A stretch of 64,000 nt of DNA from an uncultured candidate division Zixibacteria bacterium (GTDB lineage: Bacteria; Zixibacteria; MSB-5A5; GN15; PGXB01), in contig CALAMC010000101.1 of the NCBI GenBank assembly GCA_937925655.1, positions 8,155 through 72,154 on the forward strand, in the 5' to 3' direction. The translations under genes were made by a program, and so were the position numbers. How positions within the stretch are numbered: the stretch's first letter is position 1; every line of letters begins with the position of its first letter. The notes beneath the pieces are model-generated. The model did not search any database. It was not told the origin of the DNA and was given only the letters and a program-made list of their open reading frames with translations. Shown piece by piece: positions 54,406-62,093 of the stretch.

Positions 54406-55791
54406 CTAATATATATTATCAATCAACAGCAATATGTCCAGTAGATTGATCAGGCCGTCATCGTTCACTTCCGCCGCATTCATCGGGACGGGTACTGGAC
54501 CGTCTTCGTAAAGAAAATCAATAAGATACAGTATATCCAGCAGGTCGATGGTGCCGTCACCGTTGGGGTCGCCATGGATAACGGATCCGATAAAACCAAG
54601 CGCGGCCGGGACATTAACCAATCCGGCCCCCAGAAGACCGCCATAATCGGGATTGATATCATCGACATTGACCGCCGTTTGCTGCAGAATACTGAAGACA
54701 TCGTCCCGGGTTATGGCCGGATCGAGCGAAATCATCAGTGCGGCCGTTCCAACCACGAAAGGTGCGGCAAAGCTGGTTCCGTCCCACCAGGCATATATGG
54801 TATCGGGAAAAGCGGAATAAATTCCGGTTCCGGGGGCACAGAGATCGATCTTTTCTCCGTAATTGGAAAAATCGGCCTTAAGATTGACCGAATCCAAAGC
54901 GGCAATAGCCATACAACTGGCGCGCGAGGCTGGAAACGGAAATGTGGCACTCAAATCAGTGGAGTCATTACCAGCCGCTGCAACAATTAACACGTTATTA
55001 CGTACTGCCAGACGCAAAGCATCATCAAGAGCCGGATCGACTCCAATCATGCCCATGCTCAAATTAATCACCCGGCAGCTGTCGGCAATGGCCTGAATGA
55101 TGGCTTCGGAAATGTCATAGGCCGACCCCTGGCCGGTCGTATCCAGAACCCGGTAAGAATATATCTTTGTGTCCGGCGCCGTCATATGAACAATCCCGGC
55201 GACAAAGGTGCCATGCCCGAAGCAGTTTCCGCCACTTTCGTCATAGGCATCGGCGTCACCATCAATATAATCCCAGCCTGATATTACCGTTCCGGGCACA
55301 CCTGCAAAAAGCGGATGATCAAAATTGACGCCGCCGTCAACGACGGCTACGCGGACATTTGCGCCCGTTGAAAACTCATGGGCATCGACCAACTCAAGGG
55401 TCGCGGCGGATGTCTGGGCATAGATATCGCCGACACATTCCACATCCAGAAACGGCTGACTGCGCTGGAACGGTTCGGGCGCGGCCAGCAGATGGTTGAC
55501 AGTGCAGTATTCAACGTCGGGCCTGGCGTCGATGACAACTGCCAGACTTTCGGCATCCTGCCCGGCGGGTATGGACAAAAGATAACACCCGGTTTGTGGT
55601 TGATGACCTTTAACGGTTGTACCATAATTCGTGATAATAATGCCGATGCTGTAACCGGGTACCATCTTGCAGGTCAGTTCTCCCGGTCGATAACCATGGC
55701 TATGGCCTTGGGCAATGAGGGCTGAATTCAATAATATGATGGATATAATCGTCAATAGTATGGCATGTTTAGGATTGGTTTTCGGTTTCAT
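54406..55791 (-). CDS. Secreted S8 subtilase with C-terminal dockerin repeats (copy 2), coupled to CHAT protease
   Basis: 461 residues, signal peptide about 1-28. S8 motifs: aspartate in VAVVDGGVNFDHP (again DGG), histidine in CFGHGTFVAGI, serine in WWDGTSFAAPFVVG. Dockerin repeats GDPNGDGTIDLLDILYL and EVNDDGLINLLDILLLI end it, with almost nothing after the second. Its ATG overlaps the CHAT gene stop by 4 nt (ATGA), so translation is coupled. It is very similar to the 51274 gene (shared segments such as AESLAVVIDARPDVEYCTVNH in two parts). It is probably the exported effector or substrate-processing enzyme of the operon. Confidence 0.93.
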   Translation of the reverse strand: MKPKTNPKHAILLTIISIILLNSALIAQGHSHGYRPGELTCKMVPGYSIGIIITNYGTTVKGHQPQTGCYLLSIPAGQDAESLAVVIDARPDVEYCTVNHLLAAPEPFQRSQPFLDVECVGDIYAQTSAATLELVDAHEFSTGANVRVAVVDGGVNFDHPLFAGVPGTVISGWDYIDGDADAYDESGGNCFGHGTFVAGIVHMTAPDTKIYSYRVLDTTGQGSAYDISEAIIQAIADSCRVINLSMGMIGVDPALDDALRLAVRNNVLIVAAAGNDSTDLSATFPFPASRASCMAIAALDSVNLKADFSNYGEKIDLCAPGTGIYSAFPDTIYAWWDGTSFAAPFVVGTAALMISLDPAITRDDVFSILQQTAVNVDDINPDYGGLLGAGLVNVPAALGFIGSVIHGDPNGDGTIDLLDILYLIDFLYEDGPVPVPMNAAEVNDDGLINLLDILLLIDNIY

Positions 55792-58529
55792 TTGCGGCCT
55801 CCTTTATCACCCGCTCCAAAAAGGGAGAACGAAGCCCAGTAATATGCGGAGTTATATTTCTCCCGGACCTTATTCGAAGCGTACCGGAATGAATCGAGTA
55901 TATCATAAGATTTAAAATAATCTTCATAAAACGCGCACCCCCAGAAGGCCGCTGCTTCATCGGCAATAGGCCAGTTGGCCGCCACCACATTGCGGGCACC
56001 CATTTCAATTAACGACCGAACCAAACCGGTCGCTTCGGTCCCGGGCAGAGCCATTTGTTCGCCGGAACGGCAGGCGGCCAAAACGACCAGGTCCACCAAA
56101 CAATTTTTAAGACGAAAATCGGCGGCGAATAACGGGCCATCATTCAACAAAAGGCAGGAATAAAACGGATTCTCCGTTACAAATTCGGCATGACCGGTAT
56201 AATGCCAGAGTGCGGCGTTTTTATCAACCGGCCAATCCGCCCGGCGACAGGGGTCATGAATAATCACTTCGTTGCCGGCCAGAGCAGCCAGACATTCAAT
56301 TTCTTTTCCGGTCTGGGTCAGGTGTTGCGCGGCCCCCTTAAAAATTTCTACCCTATCTGAATTGGCCTTATGCGCGCGGGCCGCCAGAAAGTGCCGGATA
56401 CTGGGAGAAATGATAATATTGTGTCTGTGCAGAAGCGCTTCATTGTCGATAGTCACGGCCGGCCAAGCCAGGTGAGTCAATTCTCCCTCGGGGATTATCA
56501 AGATATTTTTCAAAGATTTATCAATCTCGAGTGGTTTCCAGAGCCATTCACCCAATTCCGCCCACAGTAGATTTTCCGAATCACCTTTTGGCGTCCTGCC
56601 CAGGTAACCGGAGAGCATTTCGCCTTCCATTATGAACTGCCAGCGCCCCAATGCCTGCGCCAGCCTTGTCCGACCACCCCGGATATGTCTTACCCTCGTC
56701 TCGCCCCGGTAATGCAGGAAGGCAGTGATATCGTTGCCCTGAAGATGAAACTGCACCAATGGCAGACGTCGCGAAATTCGTTCAATTTGACCTTTAAGAT
56801 ATTCATGTGACGTGACTGATGCTTCCGGGTTTGATTCGAGTGTCAACAGATCATCACGAATCTGGCGTTGCAGGCGGTTCATGGTTTGTTTTCTAACCGA
56901 CCCGGTCAGGCCGCGTTGATGGTCGGGCTGCCCGATCTGGCGGGACAGAGCCCCCACCCGGCCGGCCAGTATATCCAGACGGTCATGCAACTGCTTTCTT
57001 CGTTTATCGTTCACGGCGGTTCTTATAAATGGAGTCCAGACTCCGGCGGTACGATATCGTTCCGACCATACGGCCGCCGCCGCGGGGTCATGGTTCAGTT
57101 CTGCGGCGATTAATTTCAGATGCGGCGAACTGTGTCGTCTGCCATAAGTGCTGCGCAATTCCGGCGGAGGTAACTGGGTTTTGACCGAATCCAGGCAGTC
57201 GGCCGCCTTCCGCCAGAAATTTCGCGCCTGCGTCACTTGCCCCCGGCGAAACGCTCTGTCTCCCAACGCCGTCTGCCAGCAAGTATATAAAAAGGGAACG
57301 TGGCGCACGGCCCGGTTTTCTGACAGTTTTTCAAGCGCCCGATCAGCCCGGCGGCGGTCGGCGGCTTCACGCAGATAACAGACCGCTTCCCACAGAGGCA
57401 GTTGGGCCCTGGTGAAATAACGCCGGGCATTTTTTAAGCTATTCTCTGCCGATGAATCGCCGGAAACACCAAGGTCGGCATTCAATAAGTGCACTACACC
57501 CATGAATCCGTAGTTTTTTTCCTTATCAAATATACGGCGCGAACGCTCGGCCGACAATCCGGCTTCCCTGGTCTGCCCCAGCGCCGCGGCCGCCTGACCG
57601 CGAAACAAGGCCGCCTTGGCCAGTTCATAAGTCAGTCCCAGTCGCGCAAATTTCTTCTCGGCCGCTACAGCCGTCAGATAGGCATCCCGGTATAATCCCA
57701 ATCCCAGATTTACCTCGGCCCGGTCAAGAATGCAGAGAGCCTCGCCGCGCGGATCGCCGCCTTCTTTGTATATTGTCTCGCAATCAGCCAATTCCAAAAA
57801 GGCCCGGTGGAATCTGCCGGTCAGCATCCACAACCACGCCAGCCCGTAACGAGCGTCACAGGCATCGAGCGTATAGCCGGCCTTTTTATAAATTTTTTCG
57901 GCGCTATGATACAGGTTTTCAGCCGACTCCAATTCAAATAATTGGACCAGCGTGTTGGCACGGTTATATTGACAACGGGCGACAGACAGTTCATCGCCTT
58001 CTTTTTTAAAATATATCTCGGCCGACCGATAAAGTCTTTCGGCTTCAACATGGCGGTCCTGTCGATGCAACAGGTTGGCGAAATTGACTTCGGTTTGAGC
58101 CTTGTCGGCCTTTGCCTCAAGCTTATCGAAGGTTTTTAGCGCCGAGCGGGCGGAACGACGGGATTTTTTTAAATCACCCAAATACATGTAGACATCGATT
58201 AATGCCCGGTCGATACGGGCCGTTGTCAGCGGATCGTCTTTGAGCATGCGGCGGGCCTCAAGATAAGCCTTCAACGCCTCGGCATGACGGCCGCTCATAT
58301 GCGATACACGAGCCAGACAGCGTACCGCCGCCATTCGCAAAGGCCCCTTTTGATTTCTGGTCCGGGCCGAAAACCGTCGTGCCAGCGCCAGAGCCTTTTT
58401 AAGTGACCGCCGTGATTCATCGAGTATAAATCGCTGGCACAGTTCCGCCAGGGCGAATTCATCGCCGTCGGCGACGATGCCTTTTGATAGATAGTATCGA
58501 ACCGTTATTTCGTCGGTCGTTTTTTCCAT
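55788..58529 (-). CDS. TPR-CHAT protein: caspase-like protease with TPR array
   Basis: 913 residues, no signal peptide or membrane segment, so cytoplasmic. Residues about 60-450 form a series of TPR-like helical repeats (AEALKAYLEARRML, EAERLYRSAEIYF, SAENLYHSAEKIY). The C-terminal CHAT domain (about 610-905) has the caspase-type dyad: H780 in HYTGHAEF and C820 in LAACRSG, plus EATGLVRSLIEMGARNVVAANWPI. CHAT proteases cut specific partners on activation (for example separase-like and Craspase TPR-CHAT). The gene overlaps the anti-sigma-like gene by 25 nt and the subtilase by 4 nt. Its natural target may be the operon's own anti-sigma protein (inference). Confidence 0.93.
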   Translation of the reverse strand: MEKTTDEITVRYYLSKGIVADGDEFALAELCQRFILDESRRSLKKALALARRFSARTRNQKGPLRMAAVRCLARVSHMSGRHAEALKAYLEARRMLKDDPLTTARIDRALIDVYMYLGDLKKSRRSARSALKTFDKLEAKADKAQTEVNFANLLHRQDRHVEAERLYRSAEIYFKKEGDELSVARCQYNRANTLVQLFELESAENLYHSAEKIYKKAGYTLDACDARYGLAWLWMLTGRFHRAFLELADCETIYKEGGDPRGEALCILDRAEVNLGLGLYRDAYLTAVAAEKKFARLGLTYELAKAALFRGQAAAALGQTREAGLSAERSRRIFDKEKNYGFMGVVHLLNADLGVSGDSSAENSLKNARRYFTRAQLPLWEAVCYLREAADRRRADRALEKLSENRAVRHVPFLYTCWQTALGDRAFRRGQVTQARNFWRKAADCLDSVKTQLPPPELRSTYGRRHSSPHLKLIAAELNHDPAAAAVWSERYRTAGVWTPFIRTAVNDKRRKQLHDRLDILAGRVGALSRQIGQPDHQRGLTGSVRKQTMNRLQRQIRDDLLTLESNPEASVTSHEYLKGQIERISRRLPLVQFHLQGNDITAFLHYRGETRVRHIRGGRTRLAQALGRWQFIMEGEMLSGYLGRTPKGDSENLLWAELGEWLWKPLEIDKSLKNILIIPEGELTHLAWPAVTIDNEALLHRHNIIISPSIRHFLAARAHKANSDRVEIFKGAAQHLTQTGKEIECLAALAGNEVIIHDPCRRADWPVDKNAALWHYTGHAEFVTENPFYSCLLLNDGPLFAADFRLKNCLVDLVVLAACRSGEQMALPGTEATGLVRSLIEMGARNVVAANWPIADEAAAFWGCAFYEDYFKSYDILDSFRYASNKVREKYNSAYYWASFSLFGAGDKGGRK

Positions 58530-59029
58530 AACAATTCCGGCAGGTCGATGACTTTTTGCGCCGTCACGAGCGATATTTTTTTCGGCGGCCTATTCGACGA
58601 CCATTGATATATGCCTGCCCCATCAGGGACAATGGTCCGGCGGCCAATTATGATTTTGGCCGCCTCGGCTCCAGAACCAATCGCTTGTGCAACAAATGCC
58701 CATTCCGAACCGCCGTGTTCGGCATGGAGGTCAAAAATTATTTCGGGACATTCAAAACGCAGGCGGCGATTATCGGTGGTTGCCTCCCCCCGAACGCCAA
58801 CCGGACGCGGGACTGTCCATGAATCGAACACCAGCTCGGCCAGAATCCGAACGCCGCGCTTCAATGCCGTTTCCTTTTGTCCCAATTCTATGGCCCGCTC
58901 GATCCATGCCCTTGGAGCATCGGCCAGAGGAAGCCGATTTGAGGCGTTAAATGCCCGCAACATAAGAACATAATCCCGGCAATGAGGGCATTCCGCTAAA
59001 TGCCCGGTGAATTCCTCATTGACGGCCAA
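58505..59029 (-). CDS. zf-HC2-type anti-sigma-factor-like protein (start uncertain)
   Basis: 174 residues from TTG 59029, which has no ribosome site. The frame is open further upstream and a strong AGAGGAG (59082-59076) sits exactly 7 nt before an in-frame ACG (59068); from there the product would read (M)RHLTRKEILKAALAVNEEF, the usual N-terminus of the family. The zinc motif HLAECPHC (H-x3-C-x2-C) is present. The remaining part (about 60-170) is soluble with no clear membrane helix, unlike RsrA-membrane types, and contains beta strands with FECPEIIFDLHAEHGG. Located between the ECF sigma factor and the CHAT protease; likely binds the sigma factor. Confidence 0.75.
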   Translation of the reverse strand: MAVNEEFTGHLAECPHCRDYVLMLRAFNASNRLPLADAPRAWIERAIELGQKETALKRGVRILAELVFDSWTVPRPVGVRGEATTDNRRLRFECPEIIFDLHAEHGGSEWAFVAQAIGSGAEAAKIIIGRRTIVPDGAGIYQWSSNRPPKKISLVTAQKVIDLPELLWKKRPTK

Positions 59030-59102
59030 AGCGGCTTTTAAAATCTCTTTTCTGGTTAAATGTCGCGTAGTGATACTCCTCTATTATATATTACAGAGCG
59101 CT

Positions 59103-59663
59103 TTACCTGGCATTCCGTTCTTCGTCAAAACCGTTTTCCTCCAATATCTTTTTGAGCTTCTCCAAACATCGCTGGCGCAACGGCCCCAAGCTGTTGGCCG
59201 ATATTCCCAACGATCTGGCGATACTCTCGTATGATTCGCTTTCCGGGGCAAAAAACAACGCCTCCAAGACCTTGCGACAGCGATTATCAAGCCGAATCAT
59301 AGCCAACTCGATCTGGGCCTGACGCTCCAGTTGTTCGAGCTCTTCATCCGGCAAGACCGATGGCATAATCAACTCGACCGCAGAATCAATATTAATCCCT
59401 CGATCTTTCAGACGCTTGGCTTTTAGCACCTCGCGTTTGGCGGTGGTCACAAGCCAGGCCGAAAGACGAATAGGATCCTTTATGCTATTGCGGGATTTAT
59501 ATAAAGAAACCCAGGTCTGCTGGAAACAATCGGCCACGTCGGCGATCGGCAGTCCCGAGCGAAGACAGACCGCATAGACCAGCGACTGATAGCGTTCCAC
59601 CAACTGGCGCCATGCCTCTGGATTGTTGTTCAGAATTGCCTGCCAGAGCTCGCTATCGGTCAT
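59103..59663 (-). CDS. ECF-type RNA polymerase sigma factor
   Basis: 186 residues with region 2 (about 10-80: EAWRQLVERYQSLVYAVCL, DCFQQTWVSLYKS, SAWLVTTAKREVLKAKR) and region 4 (about 115-175: ALFFAPESESYESIARSLGISANSLGPLRQRCLEKLKK). First gene of a four-gene operon with the zf-HC2 protein, the TPR-CHAT protease and a subtilase. It probably drives its own operon when released from the anti-sigma protein. A TATAAT on the minus strand at 59686-59681 is a candidate -10 with no good -35. Confidence 0.94.
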   Translation of the reverse strand: MTDSELWQAILNNNPEAWRQLVERYQSLVYAVCLRSGLPIADVADCFQQTWVSLYKSRNSIKDPIRLSAWLVTTAKREVLKAKRLKDRGINIDSAVELIMPSVLPDEELEQLERQAQIELAMIRLDNRCRKVLEALFFAPESESYESIARSLGISANSLGPLRQRCLEKLKKILEENGFDEERNAR

Positions 59664-59861
59664 ACGGTCTCTATCATACTATTATAGTAATCGCCCAAAA
59701 TGTCATCTTTGAATTAATATAATACAAATTTGGTACAGGATAAGTGGAAAATAATTCCCTTGAACTGTGGTTCGCCAGAGCGTCGGCCATATAATCCGGC
59801 CGTCTGTCATGCGCATCAAGAGAATCATTCCTTTGACCGATAATAAGATAAATAGCCTATT
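59664..59861. promoter_or_regulatory. Divergent promoter region between the ECF sigma operon and the sigma-54 activator
   Basis: 198 nt. Contains TATAAT for the minus strand (59686-59681) and a small dyad GAAC-TGTG-GTTC (59762-59773). No typical ECF GGAAC/GTC promoter was found. Related to the GGAACA dyad at 61231 only loosely. Confidence 0.4.
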
Positions 59862-61226
59862 ATGCCTGATAAAACGATCATATTCGGCGATATTATCGAC
59901 GGGTCGAGCCGGGAAAAACTGAAACAAAAATCCGGCGATCTGGAGAAGCATTTATCGTGGTATCAAGCCCCGATTGACCTAAAAATTGATTCCGGGTCGC
60001 TGATGGTCTTCGTTGACCTGGATGACCCGCGCTTCTCGACTCCGGATTTTCTGGTATCATTGGCAACATCCCGGGCCGATGTAACACTGGTCGGCAAGGC
60101 CGACAATTCATCCGTCAACGAAGCCATTAAATTTTCCAAACTCGGCATTTCAGAAATCCTTAGCGGCGAGCAATGTTTCGAAAGACTCGGGCGATTACTT
60201 GAGGAGATAGAGACAATCCCTGATGAAAAACCCCAGAGCGTAGAACGATTCGGAATCGAGGCTCTGATAGGATCTACTCCGTCAATTCAAAATATTAAAA
60301 ACCAGATTGCCCTTCTGGCCGACGTCGATTTCCCCAGCGCCATGATTCTGGGGAAAACCGGTTCGGGAAAGGGTCTTATCGCCAAAATTTTGCACTACAC
60401 CGGCGTTCGCCGGAACCATAATCTGGTCGAGGTGAACTGCTCGGCCATACCCGATGAACTGTTCGAATCGGAACTTTTCGGACACGTCAAGGGTGCTTTC
60501 ACCGATGCCAAATCGGACAAGATGGGCTTATTCGAGTATGCCCAAAACGGGACGCTCTTTTTGGATGAAGTCGGCAACTTGAGCGCCTCGGCTCAATCCA
60601 AACTGCTAAAGATACTCGAAGATAAAAGACTGCGAAAAATCGGCAGTGTCCGTGAAACGGATGTTAATGTCCGCGTGGTTGTCGCCACCAACCTGAATCT
60701 CGATAATGCTGTCCGCGAGGGAAGGTTCCGGGAAGACCTCTATTATCGCCTCAATCTGTTAACCATCGAGATACCGGAATTAAAGGAACGGCTGGAAGAT
60801 ATTCCTCTTCTGACAAACTATTATCTGGAGTTCTATTCCAAAATATACGGCAAGCCCGGTCTTAAAATCGAGGATCAGGCTCTTTCGGAAATGCGCGAAT
60901 ACAATTGGCCCGGCAATATCCGTGAGTTATGCAACGTCATTGAACGCGCTGTCCTCCTGACCAAGGGTCAAACGGTTAAAGCAAAACTGGTCAGAGCCGC
61001 TTTTAAAAACAGCCGCATCAACCTGGCCGACCGGCAGATGATATCAATTAACGTCCCTCCCCAAGGGGTCAGCCTGGACAGCATCGAACAGCAGATTGTC
61101 AAACAGGTGCTGGATATGTTTTCCTGGAATAAAACCGAAGCGGCCCGGTTTCTGCAGATTTCGCGACCCCGATTGCGGCGGATACTTCAGGATGCCACGC
61201 CGGTCCAAGACCGTCGAAAAAGCTGA
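59862..61226 (+). CDS. Sigma-54-dependent activator with degenerate receiver-like N-terminus and Fis HTH
   Basis: 454 residues. Residues 1-115 have the length and strand pattern of a receiver but lack a clear phospho-acceptor set (VFVDLDDPRFSTPDFLVSLA, VTLVGKADNSSVNEAI), so it is probably a pseudo-receiver. AAA+ domain (about 130-365): Walker A GKTGSGKGLIAK, contact loop GAFTDA, Walker B GTLFLDEVGN, FREDLYYRLN. C-terminal HTH KTEAARFLQISRPRLRRIL. It is divergent from the ECF operon and is followed by a dyad and a -24/-12 promoter in front of the lipoprotein-TPR genes, its likely targets. Confidence 0.92.
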   Translation: MPDKTIIFGDIIDGSSREKLKQKSGDLEKHLSWYQAPIDLKIDSGSLMVFVDLDDPRFSTPDFLVSLATSRADVTLVGKADNSSVNEAIKFSKLGISEILSGEQCFERLGRLLEEIETIPDEKPQSVERFGIEALIGSTPSIQNIKNQIALLADVDFPSAMILGKTGSGKGLIAKILHYTGVRRNHNLVEVNCSAIPDELFESELFGHVKGAFTDAKSDKMGLFEYAQNGTLFLDEVGNLSASAQSKLLKILEDKRLRKIGSVRETDVNVRVVVATNLNLDNAVREGRFREDLYYRLNLLTIEIPELKERLEDIPLLTNYYLEFYSKIYGKPGLKIEDQALSEMREYNWPGNIRELCNVIERAVLLTKGQTVKAKLVRAAFKNSRINLADRQMISINVPPQGVSLDSIEQQIVKQVLDMFSWNKTEAARFLQISRPRLRRILQDATPVQDRRKS

Positions 61227-61230
61227 TTTC

Positions 61231-61245
61231 GGAACACAATGTTCC
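61231..61245 (+). promoter_or_regulatory. Dyad GGAACA-CAA-TGTTCC (putative upstream activating site)
   Basis: Perfect 6-nt arms starting 5 nt after the sigma-54 activator gene and about 180 nt upstream of the -24/-12 promoter at 61417, a typical distance for an activator site. Confidence 0.5.
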
Positions 61246-61416
61246 ACCTTTTCGTCAATTCTCTTAACATAAACGTACATTTCCACTTAACGCTCAACGG
61301 ATGCAACGGCCCGGTATGATTTGATCCGGTTGCCCCTGTTTTGCGATTCCAGTCGGCTTCTTCTCTGATGCCCGTAATTCGTTGTCAAACATGGTATAAC
61401 AAGTCAATTCCACCCT

Positions 61417-61432
61417 CGGCATCATTGTTGCC
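61417..61432 (+). promoter_or_regulatory. Good candidate sigma-54 promoter (-24/-12)
   Basis: CGGCAT-N5-TTGCC matches TGGCAC-N5-TTGCW with GG and GC spaced 10 nt. It lies 64 nt before the lipoprotein start at 61496, and its -12 box ends where a longer in-frame start (61433) would begin, which favours 61496. Confidence 0.55.
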
Positions 61433-61495
61433 ATGATAGTCTTCACCATGAAAAGAAATTTGGAAAAACCGCCAATATCTGAAAGGGGAATCGCA

Positions 61496-62065
61496 ATGAA
61501 GTCTCCGAGCACCAAAAATCGGGTTTTCTTTTTTCTTGCGGCCGCCGCGCTGTTAATACTTGCGGTTGGCTGTTCGAAATCTCCGCTGGAGAGTACCGAA
61601 CCGACGCAGGAAACAAAAATCCTCGGACGTTCGGCATCTTCTCTGGCCGCGGCCCTGCTTTCTCCGGGCGATGGTTCCGGACTTTACGTGGATCAGGTCA
61701 TATCCGCGGAAACCGGTGGACGGCTGGAATTTTTTGACGTCATAATCGAGGTTCCCGCAGGAGCTATCGATAATGACACCATTTTCAGTATCCTCATTCC
61801 GGACTTGAGTGTCTTCTACAATGAATTCGGAACCAACGGTCTGGTCTTCAACGTCCCCGTTAAAGTAACTATGTCGTACCGTGACGCCGACCTGACCGGC
61901 GTTGTCGAGGAATCCATCCGTATCGCCTATTTTAATAATGTCACGGGCGAATTCGAAGATATTGTCTGTCAACTCGACACGGTTAACAAGGTGGTCAAGG
62001 CGGAATTGCATCACTTCTCGGCCTATGGCCTGATTTCCGATTACGTTTTCAACCCGTTCAAGTAA
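61496..62065 (+). CDS. Secreted lipoprotein with ZU5-like domain
   Basis: 189 residues from ATG 61496, with AGGGGA upstream. Lipoprotein signal (lipobox LAVGC). The domain (about 65-185) resembles a ZU5/autoproteolytic-type beta sandwich: GGRLEFFDVIIEVPAGAIDNDTIF, SILIPDL and VPVKVTMSYRDADL, ending ELHHFSAYGLISDYV. This pattern (G-x-L...V-x-IPxGA) is typical of extracellular ZU5-like domains of unknown ligand. It is transcribed with the TPR genes that follow, presumably under the sigma-54 promoter. Function unknown. Confidence 0.75.
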   Translation: MKSPSTKNRVFFFLAAAALLILAVGCSKSPLESTEPTQETKILGRSASSLAAALLSPGDGSGLYVDQVISAETGGRLEFFDVIIEVPAGAIDNDTIFSILIPDLSVFYNEFGTNGLVFNVPVKVTMSYRDADLTGVVEESIRIAYFNNVTGEFEDIVCQLDTVNKVVKAELHHFSAYGLISDYVFNPFK

Positions 62066-62093
62066 TCAGAGAGCAACTAATTAGAGGTAACTG

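Noticed and set aside
55788..58529. Type III-E CRISPR (Craspase) component
   Set aside because: TPR-CHAT plus sigma factor recalls Craspase, but no gRAMP, cas1/cas2 or CRISPR repeats are in the window.
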